DNA of 64,000 bases from Microbotryomycetes sp. JL201. Taxonomy: Eukaryota; Basidiomycota; Microbotryomycetes. Below the pieces are notes generated by a model. That model saw nothing but the letters and a program-made list of their open reading frames with translations. It had not been told where the DNA came from and did no database searches. Location of the stretch: the NCBI GenBank assembly GCA_033819885.1, contig JAQYUZ010000042.1:91087-155086 (forward strand), read 5' to 3'. The position numbers and the translations under genes were made by a program. Shown here piece by piece: positions 11,664 to 23,095 of the stretch (position 1 is its first letter; every line of letters begins with the position of its first letter).

Positions 11664-12187
11664 AATGTTGCAACGGAACGATGAAGAAGGAACCGACCAA
11701 AGATCCGCAAAAGTATAACTTTCCACCGCGGACAAGCGCCGTAGGCTCCTGAACGTGACTCCGATGCAGCATAGCGTTTGAACCCGTGAACAGAGGCGTC
11801 TCACAAAAAAGACAGATTGCGCGCAAATACGCTCTATAGTCACGTGTGTTGCGAACAAGTCGCCACGTCATGACGCTGTAAGGTCACACCGCGTAGTGTA
11901 CGATGGCATCGAGCCCAAGTTCGAGCTGCTCTGCAGCGTCCTAGCGGTGCTATCAATGCATGAGACTGGCGATTACCAAGCAATGGCGCGCCAAGCCTGC
12001 GTGCACAGACAGGGGGCCTCGGACTGCGTGGCGTGCGAGACCTCGAATGATGCAGGATGACAGCAACAGCATCAGAATATGTGTGATTGACAGCGTTTCC
12101 CAGCTTTTTTCATGATTGCGCGCGTGCAGGAGAAGCAGGACGAATCGGACACTCGACTTGTTGTCTCACTCAACACTCCTTGCCACC
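11664..12187. other. Divergent intergenic region between orphan C and CYSTM gene
   Basis: 524 bp separating divergent start codons. The right end has an adequate start context for the CYSTM gene (gccaccatg). Nothing else is recognisable; short frames here are shadows. Confidence 0.5.
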
Positions 12188-12873
12188 ATGTCGAACCAAG
12201 CCTACTACGGCGGCGGTAACAACAACTATAATCCGAACCAGCAGTGTAAGTCTGGCGCGGCAGAGGAAGATGCTTCGTGCGCGTGTGTTGCACCGCCTCG
12301 GTGACTCTGGTCTTTGTGGGCGCCTGCGTGCCCAACCATGAGACCACATGACACGGCCACAATGCTACACTCTTCAGTTGTCCTGTCGTCGATCATCTGC
12401 ACATGCTGACCTGCTCGCTTCTGGCAGACGGCGCACCCCAGCAGCCGCAACAAGCTTACGGCGCCGACAAGGGCTACTACGGCCCGCCACAAGGCCAACA
12501 GGGCGGCTACTACCCTCAACAACAGCAACAGTACCCCCCTCAGGTGAGGAGAATGCGCAAGGATATCTGCGTCGTCTCTCCGGACCCGCATTGACGATGC
12601 TCCGTTGCGCGCCCAGCAGCCCTACGGAGGCGGAGGATATCAGCAACAGCCCCAGATGGTTTACGTTCAACCCCAACAAGACCGTGGCGGAGGAGGCAAC
12701 TGCTGCCTCGCATGGTGAGTGGCGACACGGCCGGACTCGCAACAGTGGCGTATCCCTTGGCGCAGCCTGTACGCTTATCGTTGGATCTGATTGCTGATCG
12801 TCATATTTGTCTTGTTTGCGCCAATAGTTGCGCAGGTTTCGCCGCCTGCTTGTGCCTCGACGCAATCTTCTAG
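12188..12873 (+). CDS. Small CYSTM-type cysteine-rich tail protein
   Basis: Exons 12188-12245, 12428-12543, 12617-12714 and 12828-12873 splice to about 105 residues. The N-terminal two thirds are Gln/Gly/Tyr/Pro-rich (MSNQAYYGGGNNNYNPNQQ, then YYPQQQQQYPP). The C-terminus is a compact hydrophobic Cys module, NCCLACCAGFAACLCLDAIF. This is the layout of CYSTM proteins, small tail-anchored plasma-membrane proteins linked to stress resistance in fungi and plants. The last three splice sites (gtgagg/cccag, gtgagt/aatag) keep phase and produce the expected Cys spacing. A membrane role is inferred from the family. Confidence 0.85.
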
Positions 12874-13044
12874 ACGCGCCTGCGATGGTAGCACACCGCA
12901 ACAGACAATATAATCGATTGACCACCGTCTGCGCTCGCTAGAGCTGATCAACTTTTCTGATTTCACACCTGTCATGCTCTGTATTTGCCTTCTCCTCTTT
13001 TCATGTGTCAAATGCTACGAACCAGTTGCGAATATATCTTCCGG

Positions 13045-13067
13045 GGCGCGCCGCGCCGCGCCGCGCC
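13045..13067. repeat. GC-only 5-bp repeat between convergent genes
   Basis: ggcgcgccgcgccgcgccgc followed by gcc is a four-fold gcgcc/cgcgc repeat in the spacer between the CYSTM and chorismate mutase genes. It probably arose by slippage and could form a short hairpin. No function is evident. Confidence 0.7.
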
Positions 13068-13123
13068 ATGCAAACTCTTCGGAAGGTTCACGTACGGCTA
13101 CAGGTGTCTGAAGTTGGCGAAAT

Positions 13124-14376
13124 TTATTTCGAGTTTGCGAGCTTGTCGATTTCCTCAGGCGACAAGCCATCGAGCCTGTGCAACAGGTACTCGACCTCAA
13201 GACGTCAAGAAGGAAGTCCATCAGTCAGGCGCTCGTCGACTAGCGCGTTCATGACCGTGGACCGACCTCTACTTCTTTTGTCAACGGAATGATGTAATCT
13301 CGATACAATTTGACCACTTCGTCGACATCGACTTTCGTCTTGCCCTCGTCCTTGATCGGTTCTCCATCCGGACCGAGCTCTGCACCGTACCACTTTGCTT
13401 TTTTCTCGAGCCTCACGAGCAAAGCCTTTTCGACGGCAGGCTTGGTGATTAGGCCTTCGAGCGCTTGAGGGTTTGGGTTTAGAATGTGAGGAATAAAGTC
13501 GGAAGGCTTGTCGAGGAATTTCGACTCGGACACAAACATGCCTGTGTTTTCCGTTTTCATTTAAAAAGTCGATCTTTCAGGGCTACCTTCTCGTTTCCAA
13601 CTGACCACAATGGATCCTGCGCGAGACAGCCTGTAGACATTCAACGTCCCTGACTGCGGCCGATCCATAGTTGCCGTCGTCATTCTCTGTTCCCAATTGA
13701 GTCGTGATGGACTTTGTAATGACGGGCACGACCGAGTTGATGTAAAATTCGAGGATCTGATCATTAACGTTGACCGAATTAGGGTACAATAGCGTTGGGT
13801 AATCGAGCGGGGGCAGGATGGGTTCTGGAAGTTGTGACCTTGGTGTAAAAGGATGTTCATCTGGGCTGTGTGTTGCGCAATGAATGCAAGACTCTAGCAC
13901 GGCCGTGCGACGCCGCCGCTTATTTCAGGCGCCACTGACCTTTCGTACCGCCTGACGCGGGCTGCGAGTGCAATCGCGGGATCAGCACCTGACTGGCGCC
14001 ACCGACAAGCCCGTGATACTGACCGTGGACCGACTCTGTCTCTTTGATGAACCACTCGAGCCAAGATCCGCTGAAGCCGTTCTTGTGCAAAACGTCTGCG
14101 AACCCATTCTTGTCATAAATGCGTGGATTATGTGCAAACTGAGCTCGTTCGATCAGGACTGTGCGTATACGTGTGTGTTAGCTTTCCTTGACGCGCTGGA
14201 CGAGTGTGGTTTCGGTCTAGCGACTGACGAAAGATGATGGTGTCTTCGAGCCTGACGAGCGTCCGTCGGATCTGTCATGACAGGATTAGTCTGTGTGACG
14301 GGGCTTGCTGTGCGTTCGTGTGACTGACGTTGTCGAGGTTGAGCGGGTCAGCCTTGGCAGACTGCTGCCCGGTCAT
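13124..14376 (-). CDS. ARO7: Chorismate mutase
   Basis: This enzyme converts chorismate to prephenate, the branch point to Phe and Tyr, in the cytosol. Seven exons read 14376-14329, 14271-14229, 14158-14024, 13961-13940, 13865-13606, 13541-13267 and 13195-13124, about 285 residues in total. The AroQ-type all-helical eukaryotic form is clear: [97 protein letters not shown], then [14 protein letters not shown] and [15 protein letters not shown]. The active-site Arg and Lys/Glu residues of the yeast enzyme lie in these blocks. Family members are activated by Trp and inhibited by Tyr; I cannot confirm the allosteric residues by eye. Exon 4 is only 22 nt. The gene is divergent from the MPP beta gene with 259 bp between starts. 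Confidence 0.93.
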
Positions 14377-14635
14377 GAAGCTGTGCACGCGATGGCTTGC
14401 CGAGTCAGCTCATGCATGCGAGCTGTTCGTGCCCGAGCTCACTTCATCATCGAGCGATTGCACCGGCGTTTGCGGCTGAGCCGAAAGCCAGTCGCGTCGT
14501 GAGGCCTGAGCGCGTGCCCGTCCGGGGCTGAGCCGCGTGACGCGGCGGGGTGGCCCGATCGGGGTGTGAGCTCAGAAAGACTCGCAGCGTCGTCGCTCGT
14601 GCCGGCACACGCCCATCCAACCCCGCTTGGCTGCC

Positions 14636-16789
14636 ATGTTGTCCCGAGTGGCCCGCGGAGCATTCCGCCGTGCATCGGTGAGTTGTTTTCGGGCGTCAGG
14701 TATGCAGTGCATGTACATGTTCGCACTCGGCGACGGCGCGCACAGGCGGGCCAACCACAACGCGCTCAACTGCATGCCCATGCGGGCTCGGTGCAGCCAG
14801 TGTGCTCGCGCACACACGCACTCACGACGAGCATCGAACATCCGAGCTCGTTTGCGCCTCACCGGAAGCACACACGCCCTCGCACGAACCCGGACGCGGC
14901 CGACACCGAACGCACGCATGTTCACACCGCTGAACAGTCTCAGTCGTGCTCGGGATGGCCTCTGTGGTACTTTCGGGCATCACCAGTGTGCTTGAAGACC
15001 GTATGAGCGCGCAAGTGTCGCTTCTGCGGTGCACCGCGTCATTAAAGCCGATCGCTCGATTTGCGTTGCATCGTCATGCAGCGAACGGCGACCGCAAGGC
15101 GCGCGAGTCGTTTTCTTGCGCTCAGATTCCTGTTCTCGCCGTCCCGGGCCAAAGGCGTAACGCCCTGCAGCCCTCGCCTCGCCGTAGCGAACCGCGTCTT
15201 TTTGCAGCGACGCTCTTGAAATGCATCACTGACTCGGCGTTGCTCTCATGACAGCCTGTGCAGTTCAGAGCACTCGCAACGGCAGTGCCCGCACCCACAA
15301 CCCAGATTTCAACCCTGCCAAACGGCCTCACGGTCGCCACAGAGTCGCACCCGCACGCCTCAACCGCCACTGTCGGTGTTTGGATCGATGCCGGCTCACG
15401 GGCAGAGACAGACAAGACGTCCGGCACGGCTCACTTTCTCGAACACATGGCGTTCAAGGGCACCGGCAAACGATCACAGCACCAACTCGAGCTCGAGGTT
15501 GAGAACCTCGGTGCTCACTTGAACGCATACACTTCGCGCGAACAGACTGTTTACTACGCCAAGGCGTTCAAGCAAGATGTCGACAAGAGCGTCGAGATCA
15601 TCTCCGACATTCTGCAGGGCTCAAAGCTCGAGGGCGGCGCCATCGAGCGTGAGCGCGACGTTATCCTGCGCGAGCAGGAAGAGGTCGACAAGCAGATCGA
15701 GGAGGTCGTCTTTGACCAGTTGCACGCTGTTGCATTCCAAGGTGCGTCTCGAAACGTTTTCGTAGAGTTGTCCACGCTCACTCACACTCGCAACCTTTGG
15801 CAGGCCAACCTCTCGGCCGAACAATTCTTGGCCCCAAGGAGAACATCCTCTCGATCCAGCGCGACGATCTTGCCAACTACATCAAGACCAACTACAAGGC
15901 CGACCGCATGGTTCTTGTTGGTGCCGGTGGCATCGAACACTCGGCCTTGGTCGACTTGGCCAACAAGCACTTTGGCAACCTTCCCGTCTCGTCAAACCCG
16001 CTCCCGCTTGGCACGTCCACGTCACCCAAGAGCGATTTCGTCGGCGCCGAGGTCCGCATCCGTGATGACACAATGTCGACGGCCAACATTGCCATCGCCG
16101 TTGAGGGCGTCGGCTGGAACTCGCCTGACTATTACCCAATGCTCGTCATGCAGTCCATCTTTGGCAACTGGGACCGCTCGCTTGGCTCGCAAGGCCTGTT
16201 GTCGTCCAAGTTGTCGCACATCATCTCGTCCAACAACCTCGCCAACTCGTTCATGTCGTTCTCAACTTCGTACTCGGACACTGGCTTGTGGGGCATCTAC
16301 CTCGTTTCGGAGAACATCATGAACCTTGACGACTTGACACACTTTACGATGAAGGAGTGGCAACGCATGTCAACTGCACCACAGGAGGGTGAAGTCGAGA
16401 GGGCAAAGTCGCAATTGAAGGCGAGCTTGCTGCTCGGCCTTGATGGCTCAACCGCCGTTGCAGAAGATATCGGTCGACAGATTGTCACGAGCGGCAAGAG
16501 GATGACGCCGAAGGAGATCGAGGCCGCTATTGACGCCGTCAACGTTAACGAGATCCAGAGGGTCGCACAAAAATACCTGTGGGACAAGGATGTGAGTCGA
16601 CATCAGAGAGAAATACCGGGACCTCGTTTGCTGACTCTTGTCTTACAGATTTCTGTCGCATCTGTTGGTCGCGTCGAGGGTGTTCTGTCCTACGACCGTG
16701 AGTGTTCTAGACCGTGTTCATCCCGTTCAATCTGACCAACATTGACTCTTCCAGGTATGCGCGCTGGCATGGCTTCGCTCCTGTGGTAG
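14636..16789 (+). CDS. MAS1: Mitochondrial processing peptidase beta subunit
   Basis: This is the catalytic metallopeptidase subunit that removes presequences from proteins imported into the mitochondrial matrix. Exons are 14636-14677, 15265-15741, 15804-16591, 16649-16697 and 16755-16789. The N-terminus [14 protein letters not shown] is a basic presequence. The inverted zinc motif [10 protein letters not shown] (HxxEH) is intact, with the downstream acidic ligand region [16 protein letters not shown], and [11 protein letters not shown] and [17 protein letters not shown] follow. These features separate it from the alpha subunit and from complex III core proteins. The C-terminus [10 protein letters not shown] is typical. 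The first intron is 587 nt, about ten times the usual size here, yet the join is in phase and gives [20 protein letters not shown]. Confidence 0.95.
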
Positions 16790-17241
16790 ATGAGAAAACA
16801 TGAGCAGTTATCGTGATAGACAGAGTCGAAGGTGAAAATCCAACACAGCATTCACTGGGATTTGCCCGAGGCGATGCGGGACGTGTGCGCTACAGTTTGA
16901 CTTTTCGCGGACATGCGCGTACCTTGAGCATTTTGTTCCGCCTGACCATGAGCAGAGTGCTCCTCAAATGTTGCTGATATTTATCGAAGCCGCCAGCGAT
17001 CAATACCTAGCCCATGCACGTTGCCATTAAGTTGCAGCAGGCTCTCACACCACTCGTCTCAAGTCCCGGGTGTACAGATTTCTTTGAGACATACCTGGAT
17101 TCTTTTTCCAAAAATTGATGGTGAATTTCCGACCGCGAGCTCGAAAGCTGTGCCCAAACTCCTCTCTCAAAAACCTCCGCGGATCAAAAGCCAAGCTTAA
17201 TAGCGAGGTTTTGTTGAGAGACGGTTGACAGCGATCTTACC
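16790..17241. other. Intergenic spacer before orphan family A
   Basis: 452 bp between the MPP beta stop and the first family A gene, holding the 3' untranslated region of one and the promoter of the other. I see no coding frame, RNA gene or repeat. Confidence 0.55.
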
Positions 17242-19253
17242 ATGCCTCCTTACTCACGCGTAAACATCTGGTCCGCTGTCGACAATCTCATTGTTCCCGG
17301 ACAGGCAGAGGTTTTAGGAGCACTCGCTCAATTGCTCGTCGTCGAGCCCTCACAACTTGGACTAGCGCCTTGGCAGACTGGGCTGGACATTCTTGCCTTT
17401 TATTCTCAGGGCAACAACGCCGATTCTGACCTGAGACGAGAAACCAGTGTCGTTCGTTTCCTGCCTCAGATAGACGAGCGACAAGTGCCAGTTAATGATC
17501 AAATCAAACGATGGATGTTGAAGACTGTGTGGGCAATTTCAATGCTGCTTGATCAATGGCAAAACGGAAGCACAAACCAAGAAGATCGTCTTCGAACGCA
17601 GCTGAACGGCAAACTGTATAACGCATTTTCAAACCCATCAGCAGTCATCTCGGACTCTGTCTACAAGGAACTCTTGCACAATCGACTCGCTTGGGTCAGT
17701 GAAATGTAGCAAGCATTTTTCTCAGCTTGATGTGCTGACTCGCTTCGCAGTTTATGACAGCTTCATCTGAAGGTCGGTCGTCGCGTCGTCGACAAGTGTG
17801 TCATGACATTTGTCTTGAACTGACGTTCGAAACATGCGCCAGTTTTGGTCGAGCACATTCGCCGGGCGGTCAACGAGGTCTCGAGCGGCAGCAATGATTC
17901 GTCGTCGAATGGGTTGGAGTCTTTGGGATTACACCCCGCATTGCGCTTTGACCTGCCACAATGGGCTCAGCTGTCCGATTTCCGCAAAGTGGTTCTCTGC
18001 GGCTTCGCTCTTGGCCTTGAAAAGGTGAGCGAACATGCGAAGCCTGTCCACGGTCCTCTTGTCCTGCTCAATTCAAATCTTAATTGCTCCCTGTTTGCAG
18101 CCGTCTTTGTTCAACGGAATCGTCGCCGGACATCCCAATCCAATGACGGCATACAAGACATTCTCTCGATTGCCTCAATCACTTCCCTTGCGCAGCATTG
18201 ACGCCGCTCTCAGACATGTTCGGTTCCAAGACTTTTTGCCCGTCCCGCTTCATCACATACTCTCTTCTCAATCCGACCTCTCGTCTTTGAGCTGGCTGCT
18301 GTCGACCTTGAGCTCCTTCGCCCAGATCGTCGAGCAAGACTTTTCGGCCTCGCAACTCGCCCATCGAGGAAGAAGTATTCTGCACGAGCTCTCGGCGGAG
18401 ACTGCTCAGTCCGGAAATGCGACATCGTTACAAAATCTGCTTGATCCAGGCTCCTCAAGGGCCAGCCATTGGCACGAATGGCTAGCAAAGGTGAGTATCC
18501 TTCGCGGTTCTGGACGAGAATGGGATGGCACATTGATTTGGCTTTTTGAAGATGTTGCACGTCTTTGGAGATCGTAGGTTTTGAGCGTGCTTCCTGCAAA
18601 AGCTGAGCGTGTTACTGAAAACAGACATGAAGCGCTTTACAGGAAAATTCATTCCGCTCAAATGGCTCAGCGCGTCGCATGGCAGACGAATGCGCGAGGG
18701 ATCACCTTTGCGGCTGACATTGAGCTTGCGCCAGCACTATGGCAAACTGCAGTGGCTCACGACAGCCACTACGCTCTTTTGCGCATGTACTCGGTCGTAC
18801 GCGCTCACGAATATCTCGTGGTAAGTATTTCGCCGGGCCTCGCTTCTCGATGATGACATCCTGCTCTACAGAAGCATCGTGCCTCTTCTAGAGCTTTATT
18901 GCCAGCACATGACGGCGACGGGGACGCAGCACTTGCTCTACTGCAGCTCAGAGGCCCAAGCGCACGTGAGCCCGTGCGGACAATGAATAGAAGGAGCGAA
19001 CCCGATGCGAGACCTGGCGCTGCAGTGCATTCTGGTAGTCATGCCTCATCTCACTATGTCGTCAGTGACAACTTGGGCCGCCACGCGGCAGTCGTGTTCT
19101 GACGATTTTCCGATTTCGTAGCAGCAGATGAACTCGCTGGCAGGCAGTAGCAACGTGGACAAGCATCTGATCCTGACAGAGAATGGAGTTGCCTTGACGC
19201 CACGACAGTATCGCCGGGCATTCAGGGGCTCAATGATACATGGTCGTTTCTAG
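17242..19253 (+). CDS. Orphan family A, copy 1
   Basis: This protein is of no recognised family, and its structure was worked out with the adjacent paralogue. Exons by reading are 17242-17694, 17751-17772 (22 nt), 17843-18024, 18101-18490, 18552-18577, 18625-18820, 18872-19060 and 19122-19253. Blocks shared with copy 2 include ..EPSQLGLAPWQ, KRWMLKTVWAISMLL, LHPALRFDLPQWAQLSDF with FALGLEK, PSLFNGIVAGHPNP, RHVRFQDFLPVPLHHI, AADIELAPALWQT, MYSVVRAHEYLV and the tail NGVALTPRQYRRAFRG. No signal peptide or transmembrane helix is evident; composition suggests a soluble helical protein. An in-frame TGA near 18590 is removed if the weak donor ag|gttttg at 18578 is used. Without that intron the copy would be broken. 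Function is unknown. Confidence 0.7.
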
Positions 19254-19586
19254 AAAATACGTTCTGTACAATGAAATGACAAAATTATTTCCATTGTGCT
19301 GGAACGTTGTGCCGTTGTTTATAAGGACCCGCGCCATGATTGCCTCGGGTCGCTGACGATTCGACTGTGGTCTAATCGCATCAACGCTCTGACTTTCGAT
19401 CGGGCAAAAGCTTCCTTATCAGGCGTCATCTTCAGCTGATCGTTACTTCATCTCTGACAACGGCGCAGCCACCACTAAAAGCCGAAAGCTATGCCTTCGT
19501 GGCTCCTAGCCGACCGTGGTTCCGCGGCGTGCAAGATTTCTTTTTTTTCGCTTGGAGGTCACGCCTTTCCACCGCCTCTTTTATTC
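19254..19586. other. Spacer between the two family A genes
   Basis: About 330 bp. An upstream ATG at 19491 is in frame with copy 2 and would add 32 residues (starting MPSWLLADRG) that have no match in copy 1, so I treat it as leader sequence. No other element was noticed. Confidence 0.45.
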
Positions 19587-21477
19587 ATGGACGGATTTGC
19601 CGAGATCAAAGCAGCATTCGCGACCCGAAGAACAGACACGCTCGGTCCATTGGCTTGGGCGTTCGTTGTCAGACCGATCGAGCTCGGAGTGTGGCCATGG
19701 CAGCATTTCGAGATGGGTAGTGATCCTTTCGTCTCTTTGTACCTCCACGATCACAGCAGCAGCCATCCTCCCCAGACAGCAGTTCCAGTCACCTCGCACA
19801 GCGCTGCTTCGTTCTTGCCTCAGTTGGACTCGGCTGCTCCAAACGACGAGACGAAGCGCTGGGCTTGCAAAACCGTCTGGGCTGTACTCTTGCTGCTCAA
19901 GAGTTGGCTGCCATCCGGCAGGCGCACTGTTTCCGACGCTCGCCAGGTGCTCGCCCTGTCTTTCCATACAGCTTTCAGTCAACATCGATCAACTTCGGAT
20001 GTCGCTTTCACAAGGCTGTTCGCTTCACTTCAGGAGGTTGGTCGATACTCGCGTTCATCCTCTTGTTTCCATCTGACAAACTTTGGCTCCAGCTACTGAG
20101 TTCTCACTCTCTAGGCAGGTTTTTTTTTTTGACCAGAACTTGGCAAAGTATCTTTCTCTGGCTGACTTTGCCGTCAGACCTGAAAAATCACATCCAAAGC
20201 TGCCTCGGTAGCTCAATCAGTGGATCTCATGCAAGACCTCCTCTGCGCCCCGTGCATCCTGCGCTGCAGTACTCCTATTCGCAGTGGGACCAACTCTCAA
20301 GCTTTCACAAGATCATGGTATGCGGCCTCGCCTTCGGTCTCGAAGATGTCAGCACAGTCAAAGCAGATTCACATTCGCTGCAACACTATCTCACAGTCTC
20401 ATCTTGCAGCCTCGTTTATTTGACGGGATATTGGCTGGACATCCACGACCAGATGAAGCGAACGACCGCTTTGCGCGTTTGCCGAAAGCGCTCAACTTGC
20501 ATGACGCTCTCAGTCACGTTCAATTTCTCAACTTTGTTCCGCTCCCTGTGCGCATCTTTATCTTTGCCCGTCAAGATACAATTATTGTTGCTGGACTTTG
20601 GCGCACGCTCCTTGCGTTGCTCGAGAGCTTTGTAACTATCGTTGAACGAGATCAGCCAAACTCGCCATTGGCCATTGAAGGTTCCCAGGGCTTGAGAGAC
20701 ATTCGCAGGACAGATGACATGTACCAGAAGACGAGCCTCTTACACGCCATGGTCAGCGTCGGTCATCAAGTCGGCAGACACGAACGTGGCAAAACGGCAT
20801 GGGCTGAAAAGGTGAGCCGCACCGAATCATTCTCCTAGTTGGATCACAATGACAGGCTGTGCAGGTTTTGCGTCTCTTTTGGGACTGTGAGTTGCTGGGA
20901 GCTTGCCTTGAGCGACTAGCTGACCTCTATTGGCAAAAAGCGTTTCGTAGCAAAATCGAGACAGCTTGCCTGGCTCAACGTCGTGTGTGGCCAACTACGA
21001 ACATGGCCCTGTGGGCAGACGTCGAGCTGGCAGCCGACATGTGGCAAGCGGGTGAATCCGGTTTCCGCCACGGCGACTTGCCTCATATGTATTCGATTGT
21101 CCGAGCGCAAGAGTACCTCGATGGACAGGAAGGTCACGCAGCGGCAGCCAGCTTGGTCGGATTGGCGACTTCAGTCGGTGGTGAGCACAAACAATTGCTA
21201 GCCACAGCCGCCTTTGACTGAGAGGTCTACCAGCTGGATCCAACCTCAGCGGTCAAGCGCCAGCGCACCATCATCACCATGTGAGCGTGCACGTTTTGCT
21301 ACCACTCTTTGCGCATCACTGGCACAGCCGAGCCTGACAAAATTGCGAATGCAGGAAATGAACGCTTTGGCAGGCACACGCGGCGACGAAGAAAGGCACT
21401 TGATTACGACGAAGGACGGCGTCCCATTAACGTTGCGACAGTACCGTCGAGCATTTGGAGGCGTTGGGCGCGCGTGA
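19587..21477 (+). CDS. Orphan family A, copy 2
   Basis: Tandem paralogue of the gene at 17242. Start 19587 (MDGFAEIKAAF) is chosen because it aligns with copy 1 just ahead of PLAWAFVVRPIELGVWPWQ. Further blocks are KRWACKTVWAVLLLLKSW, VHPALQYSYSQWDQLSSF with MVCGLAFGLED, PRLFDGILAGHPRPDE, SHVQFLNFVPLPVRIF, VLRLFWDCELLGACLERL, WADVELAADMWQAG, MYSIVRAQEYLDG and the tail DGVPLTLRQYRRAFGG before the stop at 21475. Clear joins are the intron after GLED (about 20347-20409) and the one after AWAEK (ending near 20865). The segment 20036-20190, with a 12-T run, and the 3' part 21180-21360 have more than one possible splicing. The reading through VLRLFW lacks the intron seen in copy 1. Function is unknown. 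Confidence 0.65.
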
Positions 21478-22345
21478 TCGAAGCACAGGAGGCGACGGCG
21501 GGGTCGTTCAAGCACGGCGCTCGAGGCTCATGATTGCCATTATGTTTTGCTACACGATTGCTCTATTTCGCAGTTGGTCGCATCGTCCACAGAGCCTGCA
21601 TCCTGATTCCCGCAGTGATTGCATAGATGAACGAAGCCTAGCTGTTGTAGGTGTTATAGCGCGACCCTCAAAGATAATGTCCGAATGTGCCGCGCAAACA
21701 CATGCACCGCGATCATTTTTATCAAGACGGGTCATGTTGCATGCATGCTGGTGTTTTGTTCTGGTCATGTAGTGTTTCAGTTCTCGGTTTGAGCGCTCGC
21801 GTGGTTGCGTCACAAGGTTTTGCTTGCTCGAATCCGTCTGCTGTACCGGAACAAGAGCTCGCATGCTCGAGTTCATTGTGTCGATTGCCTGTTTCACTCG
21901 AGATGCAAACTCCCGTCAATGATCGAGTGATGATTCCGAACCGCGGCATGTTTCCGCTTCAGGAAGGTGCGCTGCCGGCAAGGGACAAGCTGTCGGCACA
22001 CGCGAAGCGCACGCCGATGACATGTGCGCTCACGCCTGCCTTTTTCTTCTTTCCCTTCTCTCTCACTTCGACTGCTTCGTTCTTGTTTCTGGTTCCCGCC
22101 GCGCTAGTCGCTGGTTTCTCTCTTTCTCTCTTTCGTCTTTCGTCCTGTGGCTCGTGGATCAGCTTTGACAGCGTCCGCCCAGCTCAGCTCTCTTTGTTCT
22201 TTCGCTTTCGATCCACCCGGTCGTACAAGCAACTTTTATCCGTGTTTCTCTTCAAGGACAGGCCTGGTGTCGTCCCCCGTTCTTATCGAATCTCTCCTCG
22301 CGACCTCTCCTCCTCAACAACCTTTGAATCCGCACTCGTCACGTC
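21478..22345. promoter_or_regulatory. Intergenic region with pyrimidine-rich tract upstream of a secreted-protein gene
   Basis: 868 bp without a supported gene. From about 22030 to 22330 the plus strand is strongly C/T-rich (long ttctttc and cctctcc runs) and ends 16-20 bp before the ATG at 22346. Such tracts are common in core promoters and leaders of highly expressed fungal genes. The long frame at 21687-22487 is a by-product of this composition and is not taken as a gene. Confidence 0.45.
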
Positions 22346-23095
22346 ATGCGCTCGGCTGCAGTCATCGTCGCCGTTGTCTCTCTTGCGCTCTGCCAAAGCG
22401 CTGCAGCTGCTCCTATGGCCCGAGCAGCCTTGGTCGATGAAAGCATGGGCAACTGGAAAGGCTCTCTCGACTCGCTCAGCTTTCTGAGGAGGCTCGGAGT
22501 CGCCAACGCAACCGTCATTGCAGAGGAAGAGCTGGTCTCGTCTTCTGTGTACGAGTCTGCGGAACAGCCCGTTATATACAACCCGTCTGTCGCGGCTCCG
22601 GTCTCGGACAAGCTCGCTTCTAGTGACTCGGCTCGACCGAGCTCGGCTGCCATACATCACGGGCAGGCAACCGTCTACTGGCGTAAGTCACTTTGAACTT
22701 CTTTGACGCGCTGTCGTCTGACATTGCCATTCCTTCTGTGACAGAAAATGGCGAGCAAAGCGCTTGCGGCACATTTGAGAATGACCATTCCATGCTTGTC
22801 GCACTCGACTCGAGGCTGGTGGGTTCCACGGCATTCGGAAATTATCGTTTATGACTGCGTCTGACAAGTGTACCACTAGTTCGGCGACGCATCTACCCCT
22901 TCGGCACTGTGTGGCAAACGGCTGACAATCACAAACACGGGCAAGAATGGCAAGCGACGGTCTGTCAAAGCTCGCGTCGCAGATGTCGCCTATCTCGAAA
23001 GCGCGCACTCGCTCGACTTGTCCGTCGCTGCCTTCGAGTCAATCTCTGACCTCGAAAGTGGCATCGCTCGCATCTCGTGGCAATTTGATTCGTAA
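22346..23095 (+). CDS. Secreted double-psi beta-barrel (RlpA/expansin-like) protein 1
   Basis: Exons 22346-22682, 22745-22818 and 22880-23095 give about 208 residues. The N-terminus MRSAAVIVAVVSLALCQS and AAAAP form a signal peptide. After a linker of about 85 residues comes a barrel domain with GQATVYWQNGEQSACGTF, HSMLVALDSRLFG, ALCGKRLTITN, VKARVADVAYLESAHSLDLS and a final ARISWQF. This is the pattern of fungal RlpA-like/expansin-like secreted proteins: paired Cys, a conserved Asp in the VADV segment and a C-terminal W-x-F. The family is associated with the cell wall or with plant interaction; catalytic activity is not shown. It lies directly upstream of a second gene of the same fold. Confidence 0.85.

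Noticed and set aside
14566-15006. Overlapping frames of 117-146 codons upstream of and inside the MPP beta first intron
   Set aside because: They lie on both strands with His/Arg/Ala-rich random-like sequence, and the MPP beta presequence exon and splice join explain the region.
21687-22487. 266-codon frame running into the first beta-barrel gene
   Set aside because: Its Phe/Ser/Leu-rich middle is the translation of a pyrimidine-rich leader, and it enters the true gene out of frame.
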